Shown here: in pieces, positions 51,462 to 61,213 of the stretch | How positions within the stretch are numbered: the stretch's first letter is position 1 | How the letters are laid out: the number at the start of each line of letters is the position of its first letter | Assembly: GCA_004014935.1 (NCBI GenBank) | Contig: CP025325.1 | Coordinates: forward strand, 1,922,001-1,986,000 | DNA from: Saccharomycopsis malanga | Taxonomy: Eukaryota > Ascomycota > Saccharomycetes > Ascoideales > Saccharomycopsidaceae | Direction of reading: 5' to 3' | DNA: 64,000 nt | Translations under genes and position numbers: made by a program | The notes under the pieces: model-generated | What the model was told of the DNA's origin: nothing | The model's database searches: none | What the model saw: only the letters and a program-made list of their open reading frames with translations

Positions 51462-53693
51462 AGCTCTTGCAGTCGATATCTTGGTTTGGAGGATCGTATT
51501 TCTATCAACAATGAAACTGAGAGTGTCAAGCGGAGTACTAGTGGGAAGGGCGCATATACTTTTCCAACGCCAACAGGCAGAATATTTATATCAGCAATCT
51601 TCTGAGGATGTGCCTGCCAACAATAAAATGCTAATATGACCAGTAATTTGCCAACACTTGAAGCAAAAGTCGGCACTCGGGGAGACGGTTGAGACAGGAA
51701 GGAAAAAACGATCTTATAAAGAAAAACAAAAAAAAATAAAGCCAAAAAAGTAAAATGGAAAAATAAAAATGCGGCTTGCGTGTCTTTGAGTGTGTTTTAT
51801 GTTTAATGGTCTAAAGCTATTATGAGGTGTTGACCAATTGTTCACAATCGTAGTGATGGGAGTGTTAGTTATGTAGTGAAACGAGTCAAGGATGTGATAT
51901 TTGGGGGAAATCTATCCTAATAATGTAAGGACCAATCTTGAGTCTTGAGATTCGTTACAATCGGTGTAAATAACAATGTCTAAGAAACCTAGAAAACCGA
52001 AGTAATTGTAATGGGCCAAATAGAAATAGATGACAAAGTAGATGATACACTCCTAAGAAACCAAAAGACAGGTAATAGGGCAGAATAATTTGAAGAACAA
52101 TGTGAAAGAAAAAGAAAAAGAGAAAGAAAATAAAAATGAAAATGAAAAATTCACACCAAAAGAATCAGAAATTCACCTTAATTTATAATATCTACTATTA
52201 ATTACAGAAATGCCCTCGAGCAACATGCGCGGTACGATGTTTTAATGCTACACTAATCACAACTTCCCTACTGGGGCCTATCAATTAACAAGCCACTAAT
52301 GTTTCTTACCCACCGTTATACCTGATTGAAGTTCAAGCTTCAAGTTCAGAAACAGCGATAACAATAAGCCTAGAAAAATAAAACAAATAATAATTGTCTT
52401 GCGAAGCGACAAGCATCAAGCATTGGCTTGTATCTTAAAGCTTACAAGTCCATATCAATCAATTGTGTTTAAGATTAAGCTGTGGAAAAAAAATAAAGCA
52501 AAAAAAAAGTAAAAACACTACTTAACCGTAATTATTGTACTCGTGGAACCATGAAGTGTGAATGGCATTAGTATAGCGGCAGCAATCGCTGATTACCAGG
52601 CTTTGGCACCTTGAAGCCAAAAACTAAACTTTATCGCTCATCAGCATTGAATGCTGCTTTCCAATGAAAATGGCCAATTTTGTCTAATAGAAGCGCCCCA
52701 TTTGATTGCCTATTGGATTCTACAAGAGACAAAACGAATGCTATTGTGTAAAACCAAAAGTTGTGTGCAAATATTGGCGAGACACTCAAATCTTTTAATT
52801 GATTAATCGTCATGTTTGTCTTTGATTAGGTTGAAGCTTGAATATATTATGAGAAGCGAGGTGCAGGCTCGCTTGCGTCTCATCCTGCTTTTCCGCGCCA
52901 GCACATGCCGTTCTTGGTTAGACACTTGCACGCATTCCTACTGACTCGGGATACAGGGTGGAAGCTTTGCAGACAACTTTATGCGTGTGTAGTAAAAAAA
53001 ATAAAATAATGATGCATAAACGTGCATATTTAAATATGCATTATTTTATATATTGCATAGATGTACATCTTACATGCATACATGCATGTATAAATGTTTG
53101 TATGAATGCATGAATTTATTTATTTATTCATTCATGCATGCATGCACGCACGCATGCTCACACACACACACACACATACACACATGTGTATGCATGCGTT
53201 GGGTGCGTGCATGGGTGTATTTAGCCTATAATATGATCATATATTACCTATGCCTTGCAATGCAGCTCTGCGCCCTCGAAAGCTGAATAACGACAGAGCT
53301 CTGCGTCTGCATATGACTGTGATCGTATGCGCAGTGACGCGCATGCTGATGCATACACCGCGAGCCCGCTAACGTAACTATGCAGAATCCGTCTTGTCTC
53401 TTCTGGGACCGACGTACTTTTTTGCTAGAATGGCCTGACAGAGTATCGGATAAAATAACTTAGTTATCACTGCCACGCATAACCGCCACGGCTATAACCC
53501 GTGACTTCAAGATCTTCACCTGAGTGTCTTCTGCTTTTTTTTACCATGAATATCATGCATATAATCGCATGCTGACGCATCGTATCTCGCCGAAATATTC
53601 GGTATAGGCAAAATCTACAACCAATTTACTCTTTGTGTCTTACAGAAGATGGTCTAAACTTGCTTTCATTACGCTGTGTATATTCGTTCTTCA
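51462..53693. other. 2.2-kb divergent region between Zn2Cys6 and septin genes
   Basis: Divergent promoter space. Next to the Zn2Cys6 gene come A-rich and AAAGAAA-rich stretches (51715-51760; 52103-52150), pyrimidine-rich in the sense of that gene, suggesting a long leader. 52830-53640 is GC-richer, with the simple repeats listed separately and several ATGCAT/GCATGC palindromes. No ORF was credited. Confidence 0.55.
53075..53215. repeat. composite microsatellite: ATTT, ATGC, ACGC and CA repeats
   Basis: Tetranucleotide ATTT/ATTC (about 53114-53134) runs into ATGC/ACGC repeats (about 53133-53157), then (CA)n (about 53158-53184), then TGCATGCG and GGGTGCGTGC. Much of it is alternating purine-pyrimidine, the class that can adopt Z-DNA or cruciform structure. 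Confidence 0.85.
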
Positions 53694-54933
53694 ATGGCAG
53701 TATATTCTTCTATGTTGTAAAGCAAATATCAAAAAATCATTGAAGAAGAATAGACAAGTTTATTGTAAACTGGAAAAAAATTGAAAGTCTCAAATTTCAC
53801 AAGTTCCTCTGTCTATAATGAACACAATTGTAGGTGAAACCCGATTTTTTTTGAAAGGCTGTGAAAAGAGCTTAAAAACCTCATAGAAACTGATTCTAAT
53901 GTCTCAAATGTAGCTATCACCAGAAGAAATTCGTCGCAATAAGCTAGCAAGAAAGCCTATTCGCTTTACCATGTTAATATGTGGGCAAAGTTCAACTGGC
54001 AAAAAAACATTTGTTAATACACTTTGCAACCACCAAAATTTGATACATGTTAACAACAACTCGCCGAACGCATACTCTTCTTCCTCGGTATTGGAGGATT
54101 ATGACTCTTCTCAGGGTGTGTCGTTATTGTCTCCCGACAATTATCCTATGACAATTCAAAAGCATCAATTGGAGATCAACGAGCCGAACTCAACCCCAAT
54201 ATCATTAAACGTTATCCTCACGCCTGGCTTTGGAGAAGCAATTAATAACGAAAAGTGCCCTTACCAGATCGTCGATTACATTGAAAACCAATACAATTCC
54301 ATTCTTCAAGAAGAGTGCAGGATAAAACGTAATCCAAAATTCACAGACGGCAGAATACATGTTGCCTTATATTTCATCAGACCCACTTCAAAGGGGTTAA
54401 ACCAACTTGATATTCAATTGATGAAAGTTCTTAGTGACAGAGTCAATTTGATTCCGGTTATTAGTAAAGCAGATATTCTGACAAGGAAAGAGTTGGAATT
54501 GAACAAAAAAATTATTATGGATGACATCAAGGCAAACAATATCCAGACATATGACTTCAGTCGCCAAGACAATGATAGTGATTTTGACGACAATCTGGAG
54601 GTTTCTCAGCGCCCCTCCACTTCCTCCGAAGGGGCAACCAGTAATTCAGGAGACTCATATTTGAATGATCTGCTACCTTTTGCAGTTATTGGAAGCAATA
54701 CTACTAAGCAGACTGAAGATGGCAGACTAATTCATTTGAGAGAGTATGATTGGGGCGAAGTCAACATCGAGGATCCTACAATTTGTGATTTCAACATTTT
54801 AAAAACTGTTCTTCTCGGTTCCCATATCCAAGAATTTAAGGACGTCACTCACACCGTTCTTTACGAACGCTATCGTACTGAAAAGTTGCTCATCAGAAAT
54901 ATGTATGCCGAGATGAATAAGCAAAAAAAGTGA
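53694..54933 (+). CDS. divergent septin, sporulation type; probable short first exon plus intron
   Basis: The main frame from the ATG at 53971 gives 320 residues, but conserved septin sequence (EEIRRNKLARKPIRFTM before LICGQ) is encoded from 53914 onward, upstream of that ATG. I propose exon 1 ATG GCA (53694-53699), an intron and exon 2 from 53914, for about 341 residues. G1 is GQSSTGKKT, with Lys where the P-loop has Ser/Thr. G3 is TPGFGEA, with Leu instead of the Asp that precedes TPG. G4 is SKAD. The septin-unique element DWGEVNIEDPTICDFNILK...YERYR is well kept. The weakened G1 and G3 suggest a non-catalytic septin like Spr3 or Spr28 of the prospore membrane ring. The C-terminus lacks a coiled coil. 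Confidence 0.8.
53700..53913 (+). other. candidate intron of the septin gene
   Basis: 214 nt, GTATAT at the 5' side, ATTCTAATG as a possible branch site 12 nt before the TAG at 53911-53913. It keeps phase 0 between ATGGCA and the conserved CTATCACCAGAAGAA exon. Splice-site matches are imperfect (GTATGT and TACTAAC are the usual yeast forms), so the need for an upstream exon is better supported than this exact intron. Confidence 0.45.
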
Positions 54934-55062
54934 AAGAATGTGTTTATCTCTTTTGTATGCTCAATCAATATGGTTTTATAAGTCATTTAGCTATATGTAA
55001 GATAAATTGATTGAAATACTATTTATTAACTACCTATCAAAATGGATGATGAACAAACGCAG

Positions 55063-57100
55063 TCAATCCAAGCATATGGTCAAAAAGTTTGCAATTGGCT
55101 TAGGAATGCTAGGCGAACCTGTGTGTTTTGCTGTTATTGGATGTAGATCTTTGAAGCAATCCAACCAGAAGACAATATATTCGCGGCTTTTTTGTAATTG
55201 AGAAACTACAAACTTCTGCTGGAGTTTAAGATGTCCTCGTAATTTTCTAGTGGCTCGTAGTGCTGCCTTACCTATCACAAAGGTCTTATTGTTGCCATAC
55301 TGACTTGAATCGTCGAAAAATTCGTCGGATAATATAATCCGATACGTATTTTTTTCCGTCATGAACGCCTGAGGCACTAAAAACGCACTTCCATGGCTCG
55401 CATTCCACATATCCTTAGACTCAATTCTCAAGATTGACTCTTTCATTCTGTAGACAAGATCAACAGTGTTTCGAAAGTTGTTGTTATCATTTGAACAAGT
55501 CTGGCTTTTGCTTTTGAATGGTTCGGTTTCCTCATTCCCGCAAGTTGGTTTAGGTCGTCCCATTGTGATGGGATGAATTGTCTTTTTGAGCTTGTAATAC
55601 TCTTTTAAAAAGTTGAAGAACCATATAGTTTTAATATGAATCCCACCGTACAAAAGCAAGCCCCAAAGTATTCTGTCGTAGCATTCCAACATTCGGAAAT
55701 CATCGTCAGGCTTCAGCACCGCTGCTATGATCTCTTTTCTGATCATATCATCCAGATGTGACCGAGGCAAGCATAACAACTTATTGTCAGCATGTTGAAA
55801 TGAAATCTGTTCCGATTCCATTTGCACAGCTGTGGAGCTCAAAACAGCCATTTTTTCTGACAAGAGACCCAATGTATGGAAGAATTGGTCATTGTGTGAC
55901 ATGGTCTCATCCGCATCTAAAACCAACATCGTCTTGATACCGTCAGCTTCTTCGTAGCTTTGCAAGTGTCTTGGAAGACCTACAAAAGCCTGGCCACACA
56001 AGTTTAAAATGGCCATTTTAACCTTTTTAGAGAACCAATTGTTGTCTTTCGCTCCTTTGAGTTTTTTATTGCATTCAGGTATGAAAATAACTAGCCATCT
56101 GAATCCTTCGTAAGATTTTATGTATTCCTGTTGAAGCAATTGAAAATATGACTTTATAGTTTTTATTTTAATAATCAGGCCACACAGTTTGAGGAACCTG
56201 GTTGCCGAGGAATGTCTAATTTTTTCAAGGACTTTTGTTACATACTTTGTATCGATACTATCATCAATTTCTGGATATTTGGACAATTCCTCCATGATAA
56301 ATACCTGTAGTTCTTGTTCAATTTGCAATAAAGGCTCAAAAGTTTCTTCAGGAGCATGGTTTATAATGGAATTGAAAAGTAACTCCAATGGGTCCAACTG
56401 GGAAGTCGTCAAAGGTGCAAATGTTCCAGTGTTAGCCCATTTGAGAAGTGTTTGTTGTATCTCACTATTTTGTTTCAAGCCCTCAAACAACGCCATTGTA
56501 AAAATTTTCCCAGAAAGTGTACCACCAGCCTGCAAATATCTCAAGATTGCTTCTTGACTTGTGGTTTGTAATTGTTTTTCATTACAAAGTTTAGTTGTGC
56601 TCACTATAGTACACGTTTTAAAGTGTGTCAAACATTCACTCAAAAGATTTTCTTTTCGTTCACTTTCTTCCTCCATTTGAGCTAGTACAGTTTGATATGT
56701 TTCTTGAAAAAGTTTTCTACTGATATCATATAATCTTGCTTTCTCACACAACAATGCAGTTGTGAACATGGCGGCTGGTCTTTCTTCAAAAGAACAAATC
56801 TCAATAGCAAGAGCACACTGCATCATGCCCTCTTGGTACCTTTTCAGCTCAATGAGAGAAAAGCCTACGGCAAGTAAATCGCGATGGTCCACATTGAAAT
56901 AGAGCATTTCATCGGTAACAGAGTCTAATACCTTGTAATATTTAGCTTTACAACAGTTAGTTACAAATCGCACATACAATAAACATTGGGTATTACACAC
57001 AGTCCATGGCCCACTCAATCAACTGATTAATATCCTCTAGAGGCTCACTACTGGTTTTCAACATCTCACTATCGCTAGACATTGGTCCACTCGTTAACAT
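55063..57100 (-). CDS. unrecognised helical (TPR-like) protein, probably two exons
   Basis: An open frame of ~650 codons lacks a proper start. Joining exon 1 (57100-57001, MLTSGPMSSDSEML...) to exon 2 (56945-55063) gives about 660 residues. The first ~140 residues look like helix pairs with TPR-like spacing (LLAVGFSLIELKRYQEGMMQ; LLCEKARLYDISRKLFQETY). The rest is mostly helical with conserved-looking blocks around GFRWLVIFIPECNKKL and LECYDRILWGLLLYGG. TPR-rich meiotic proteins such as Spo22/Zip4 came to mind because of the neighbouring septin and the intron, but I found no diagnostic motif. It is convergent with the septin gene (129 bp) and divergent from RAD9 (181 bp). Confidence 0.7.
56946..57000 (-). 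other. candidate 55-nt intron of the helical-protein gene
   Basis: On the sense strand: 5' GTGTGT, branch site GTAACTAACTG (a TACTAAC-like match) and 3' TTGTAAAG. It removes an in-frame TAA and a tract without coding character, and joins WAMD to KYYKVLDS in phase. The branch-to-acceptor spacing is about 11 nt. 5'-site usage is less certain than the branch site. Confidence 0.6.
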
Positions 57101-57281
57101 TTGAAAATAATATACTAACATCATCTCAAATTGAACCTAACTTCACAAAATAAATATATACATATTGTATATTACGTAAGCAGCATGTTGAAAATTAATT
57201 TTTTAGTGAGAAATAAAAGCTCATCGGGATGAGATGAAACAATTGATTTAGCCATTAGCGAAAGATGACTAAAAGGTTTTT

Positions 57282-60200
57282 ATGACGCCTGATTTTAGGG
57301 AAATTAATGAACTGCTGTTATCTCAGCCGAGGCAGCAAACGGATGGATTAAGTCAGGATTCCGCAGGGCCAGTTAATGTGCCTGAAGATACTCAAATAGA
57401 TAAGAGGTTTGAAAATATGACGTCAGCAGATCATTCTGATAATTCCATAAACCTCCAAATTCCTACAAGCAATGATTATGAGAATGTCACCATTGATCAG
57501 GTATTTCATGAGAAAGAAAATAAAAATAACGAGAGTTCAGATGAAGAGCCCGAAAGTAGAATTCTTTTGAATAATAATAGACAGGGGAATGTAGAAGGCG
57601 ATAACACTTTGACAAACATTGTAATGAATGAAAATACTACCAACATTGTAATAAATGAAGATACCACCAACATCGGAATAAATGAAGATACCACTAACAA
57701 TACAGATATCTTCGATACTAAAAATACCCCTTTTAAGCATCCCGACTTGAGTGACATTATAAGTGAAGACAGTAATAAGAAACCAAAGAGAAATAGTCTA
57801 GGCTTATTTTTCAGTAAAAACACTAGCAGCAGCCCTTGGCTCAAACATGTGAAAGACCCTTTTGCATCTGATTCACCGGCCAAAAGCCATGAAAATGGCA
57901 AGGATTCTGAGAATGGTGAGAGGGGAAACGCTCATGAAATCTTTGCCAGATTAAGAAATGAAGATCAAAACGTCTTTCCTTATTCGCAGATAGAAACACA
58001 AAATGCTATCATTCAAATTGAAGGGCAAAAGTTAATTACTTCTCTCCCTTTTAACGATGATACCCAGAAAATCGGTTTTGATAGTCAGAGGACAGGCTTT
58101 GATAGCAACAGATTATGCTTTACTCAAAAACTGGACCTGAATACTCAAAAATCAAACTTGGATACTCAAAAATTAGACTTGGATACTCAAAAGGTAGATT
58201 TTAATACTCAAAAGTCTTTCTTGAGATTTGGAAGTGATCCTACACAGAAGATAGTATCACAATTCACGCCAATCAATTTCAGTCCTGAAACTCAAAAGGT
58301 GGATTTGTCTGCTCAATATGGTTCTCTGCAGAGGTCTACGCAAGTTTTACCCTCTCAATTCAATATCAATAACATACGGAGTTTCTTTGATACGCCGGAA
58401 AATGTTGTTGCACAAGGTAAAGAAGAGGATTTTTACAATGCAGAAACTCAGAAATTGTTTTCTCAACCCACACCCAATGCAACATCTCAAAAGCAACCGT
58501 ATGAGGTTTTAGGCAGTTTGAAAAGGCTGATATTTGTATCTCAAAGCTCGGAGAATGACGAGAAGGAAGCCGATTTACAGATTCCAGGCACGTTGGATGT
58601 GACCAACCAGGAAGTCAAAAACATAGCAGGAGCTAGAAGTCGCGTAGGGCCTAGAGGCAGCTCCCAGGCTTCTACAGATAAATTAGCAAGCCTGAATCGT
58701 AACATTTTAGGAGACAATGATGGTAATATGTTGAGAAACGCAATACCGGCTATTGAGCCTGGTACATTGTTGGCTCAGTCTTCGCCCGTGAAGCTAGATA
58801 AAGGTAATGTGCTGAATGATAAAAACGAAATGGCCAAAAACTTTGTAGAATTGAAACATTCGCCATTTCTGAATGTCCAGGAGTCTTCGCCAGCTATAAG
58901 AGACCATGTAGACATCTTGAATTTGGACTCACCAACAAGAAAATTATTGAAAAACAGTCCTAAGTTCTCTGGAGACAACCCAGAGAACTCAGACGTGGAG
59001 GATGCAATATACAGTTCGCCTATCAAGAACACGTACAATGACAAGCCTAAGGTGAGCAAAACCAAATCTGTGGAATTGGTTGACGTGAGACGCAGTACGT
59101 CTGGCAATGTAGATGATGCTAAAGCTCAGGTCAACAAAGAAGATGTAGTGATTTCTAGTGCAGAAGAAGAAACTTTGAAGGTAAAACAAGGCGGTGAGCC
59201 CAAAAGAAATAATAGAATTATTGACGACAGCGAAGACGATGTTTCTGGATCAGCAGACGTTTCAGAAAAGCAAGTCAATAACCCTCAGCAGGCTCTAGTC
59301 AAGCCAGAAAAGTTCATAAGGGAAGAAACAGAGGGTGCAATTGTAAAAGGAAACACATCTTCTGTTTGGGCAGCTTATGATTTCAAGTATTATCCTGCAG
59401 TGATACTCAATCAAGTTAATAACCAATACAATGTCCAATTCTTTGACATCAGTACCTTTCTCAATCAGTCAGACATTATGTCTGTCTTGGAGGTTTCTGT
59501 GGGCGACATAGTTAAGCTACATTTTAAGAGAGAAACGTTCATAGTCACAGCGCTTCAAAATGACTCGCGCAGCGAGTCAGACATTTCTTGTATCCGGGGT
59601 TACAACACTGTGTATCTCAAAAGGTTTGTTCGTAACACAGTGAGCGACAAGTATCCGGAAATATGTGTCAGTTTATGGGACATTTACATGACGGAGGCGT
59701 CCTGGCAAAAGAAAAACAAAGCTAAGCATAAGATTGTTGAAAAAGGACAAGATACACCAAGTATTAGTGTAAACTCGACATTTCGTAAGAAGGGAAAACC
59801 CATTGCCTTACCACCGCAATCCAGGGAAGATCAATTTTTAAGTTTAATTTCTTCCCCTGATGTGTCACCAATCAAACCCAAGGTCAAGAGCAATATTTTT
59901 CAAAATTCTGCCTTCTGTCTCACTGGGGAACATGAAGAGGACCGCGTAAGATTGACAAACCTCATAATTGAAAACGGAGGTATTGTCCTTAAGGAAGGGT
60001 TCGAGACATTACTTCAAATTGTAAGGGACCAAGACGATAATATAGTGGGGGTAGAAGTCATGGGCCAATTTGAGAATATCAAATTCGCTGCCGTAATCGC
60101 CAAATCTTTCAGCCGAAGTCAAAAGTATTTGCAAGGGCTTGCATTAGGCTGGCCTGTGCTCTCCCTGAACTTTATCGTGGACTGTGTCCAAAATAGCATA

Positions 60201-60836
60201 TGGCTTGACAATTGGACCAGTTATACTTTGGCTGCCGGTGAATCCAAAGTTCTTGGCTGTATTCAGAGCTGTGATATTTCCCATTTTCGTGAAAATTATG
60301 CGGATATTGGCCATTCTAGCCTAAGTAATCAATTGAAAAACAATTCGCATGTATTTAAGAACCATGTTGTCTTGATGATCAATAAACGGCCCTCAGTATG
60401 CGAATTTCTATTCCATGTTCTTGGCATCAAGGAAATTAAACACGTCACAGGTTACAACGAAGAGATTTTTGATATCGTCAAACAGTTGCATGATAAAAAT
60501 AAAGTCAAGCCTGTCAGGTTTTTGCTTTACGACAATATCAAGCTTGACGAGATATACGAACGCCTTTCTACGTTATCAGAGACTAGCGATTCAGAACTCA
60601 TTTCTACAAAGTCTCGTAAAAGAGCAAGAACAGAAATCGGCACAATTTCCACTAGAGACCGAAGTGGAATATTCAAACGTAACAATTTTAAAAAGTCATT
60701 CAAGAAAAGAACATTTAATACTAGAAAGCAAAACAATTGTATAACATTGGAATTGGTGGATTGGGAATGGGTAGTGCAGTGTATTATTAGTAGCAATTGC
60801 TGGCCAACTAAAAAACGGTTTGTCATCGATTTTTGA
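57282..60836 (+). CDS. RAD9: Rad9 DNA-damage checkpoint adaptor (53BP1/Crb2 family)
   Basis: 1184 residues (1309 in S. cerevisiae). Chromatin-bound adaptor that is phosphorylated by Mec1/Tel1 and then activates Rad53 through its FHA domains. Residues 1-670 are disordered and contain about twenty SQ/TQ sites, with a dense TQK array at about 262-395. The Tudor domain is at about 691-786 (SVWAAYDFKYYPAVILNQ, QFFDIS, VGDIVKL), which reads methylated histone H3. The tandem BRCT region runs from about 868 to the end, with FCLTGE, GWPVLSxNFIVDC (the x is a CTG codon) and a final LELVDWEWVVQCIISSNCWP. Order and spacing match Rad9. An acidic repeat (NTTNIVINEDTTN...) lies at about 113-140. Convergent with SLX4 across 377 bp. 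Confidence 0.95.
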   Translation: MTPDFREINELLLSQPRQQTDGLSQDSAGPVNVPEDTQIDKRFENMTSADHSDNSINLQIPTSNDYENVTIDQVFHEKENKNNESSDEEPESRILLNNNRQGNVEGDNTLTNIVMNENTTNIVINEDTTNIGINEDTTNNTDIFDTKNTPFKHPDLSDIISEDSNKKPKRNSLGLFFSKNTSSSPWLKHVKDPFASDSPAKSHENGKDSENGERGNAHEIFARLRNEDQNVFPYSQIETQNAIIQIEGQKLITSLPFNDDTQKIGFDSQRTGFDSNRLCFTQKLDLNTQKSNLDTQKLDLDTQKVDFNTQKSFLRFGSDPTQKIVSQFTPINFSPETQKVDLSAQYGSLQRSTQVLPSQFNINNIRSFFDTPENVVAQGKEEDFYNAETQKLFSQPTPNATSQKQPYEVLGSLKRLIFVSQSSENDEKEADLQIPGTLDVTNQEVKNIAGARSRVGPRGSSQASTDKLASLNRNILGDNDGNMLRNAIPAIEPGTLLAQSSPVKLDKGNVLNDKNEMAKNFVELKHSPFLNVQESSPAIRDHVDILNLDSPTRKLLKNSPKFSGDNPENSDVEDAIYSSPIKNTYNDKPKVSKTKSVELVDVRRSTSGNVDDAKAQVNKEDVVISSAEEETLKVKQGGEPKRNNRIIDDSEDDVSGSADVSEKQVNNPQQALVKPEKFIREETEGAIVKGNTSSVWAAYDFKYYPAVILNQVNNQYNVQFFDISTFLNQSDIMSVLEVSVGDIVKLHFKRETFIVTALQNDSRSESDISCIRGYNTVYLKRFVRNTVSDKYPEICVSLWDIYMTEASWQKKNKAKHKIVEKGQDTPSISVNSTFRKKGKPIALPPQSREDQFLSLISSPDVSPIKPKVKSNIFQNSAFCLTGEHEEDRVRLTNLIIENGGIVLKEGFETLLQIVRDQDDNIVGVEVMGQFENIKFAAVIAKSFSRSQKYLQGLALGWPVLSLNFIVDCVQNSIWLDNWTSYTLAAGESKVLGCIQSCDISHFRENYADIGHSSLSNQLKNNSHVFKNHVVLMINKRPSVCEFLFHVLGIKEIKHVTGYNEEIFDIVKQLHDKNKVKPVRFLLYDNIKLDEIYERLSTLSETSDSELISTKSRKRARTEIGTISTRDRSGIFKRNNFKKSFKKRTFNTRKQNNCITLELVDWEWVVQCIISSNCWPTKKRFVIDF
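58119..58214 (+). repeat. in-frame TQK heptad-like array in RAD9
   Basis: Coding repeat with unit K-x-D-x-(N/D)-T-Q (residues about 281-311): FTQK, NTQK, DTQK, DTQK, NTQK at seven-residue spacing, with further looser TQK copies on both sides. Each TQ is a potential Mec1/Tel1 site. Confidence 0.9.
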
Positions 60837-61213
60837 TGCAAACTACTGTGACCGGTAAATATTGATTTTTGCTGGAAAACATTACGTAAACAATAGAGTT
60901 CACGGAACCTAAGTCAATGTTTTCGGTATCATATATTCAATAAATAGACTTAATCAACTTAACTAGTGTAGTTTACAACCAAAGTACTCACTTTGAAAAT
61001 AAAGATTATGACTTAATGTCACCTATTGTTTACTATAGTCATATACCATCATTTTTGTTTATCAATTTTACTAGAATTCCAGTTTCGAACAATACAAATG
61101 ATGAGAAAACTACACAATTGACCAATGATCTTAAACAGTAGCCAAATTCTTAAGTTATACAACATTAATTAATACAATAATTTGAAAAATGTATATATAC
61201 AGCTTGGCAAACT
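60837..61213. other. convergent 3' region, RAD9/SLX4
   Basis: 377 bp of AT-rich DNA between two stop codons, with TATATA- and AATAAA-like 3'-processing signals in both directions. No other feature was seen. Confidence 0.6.
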
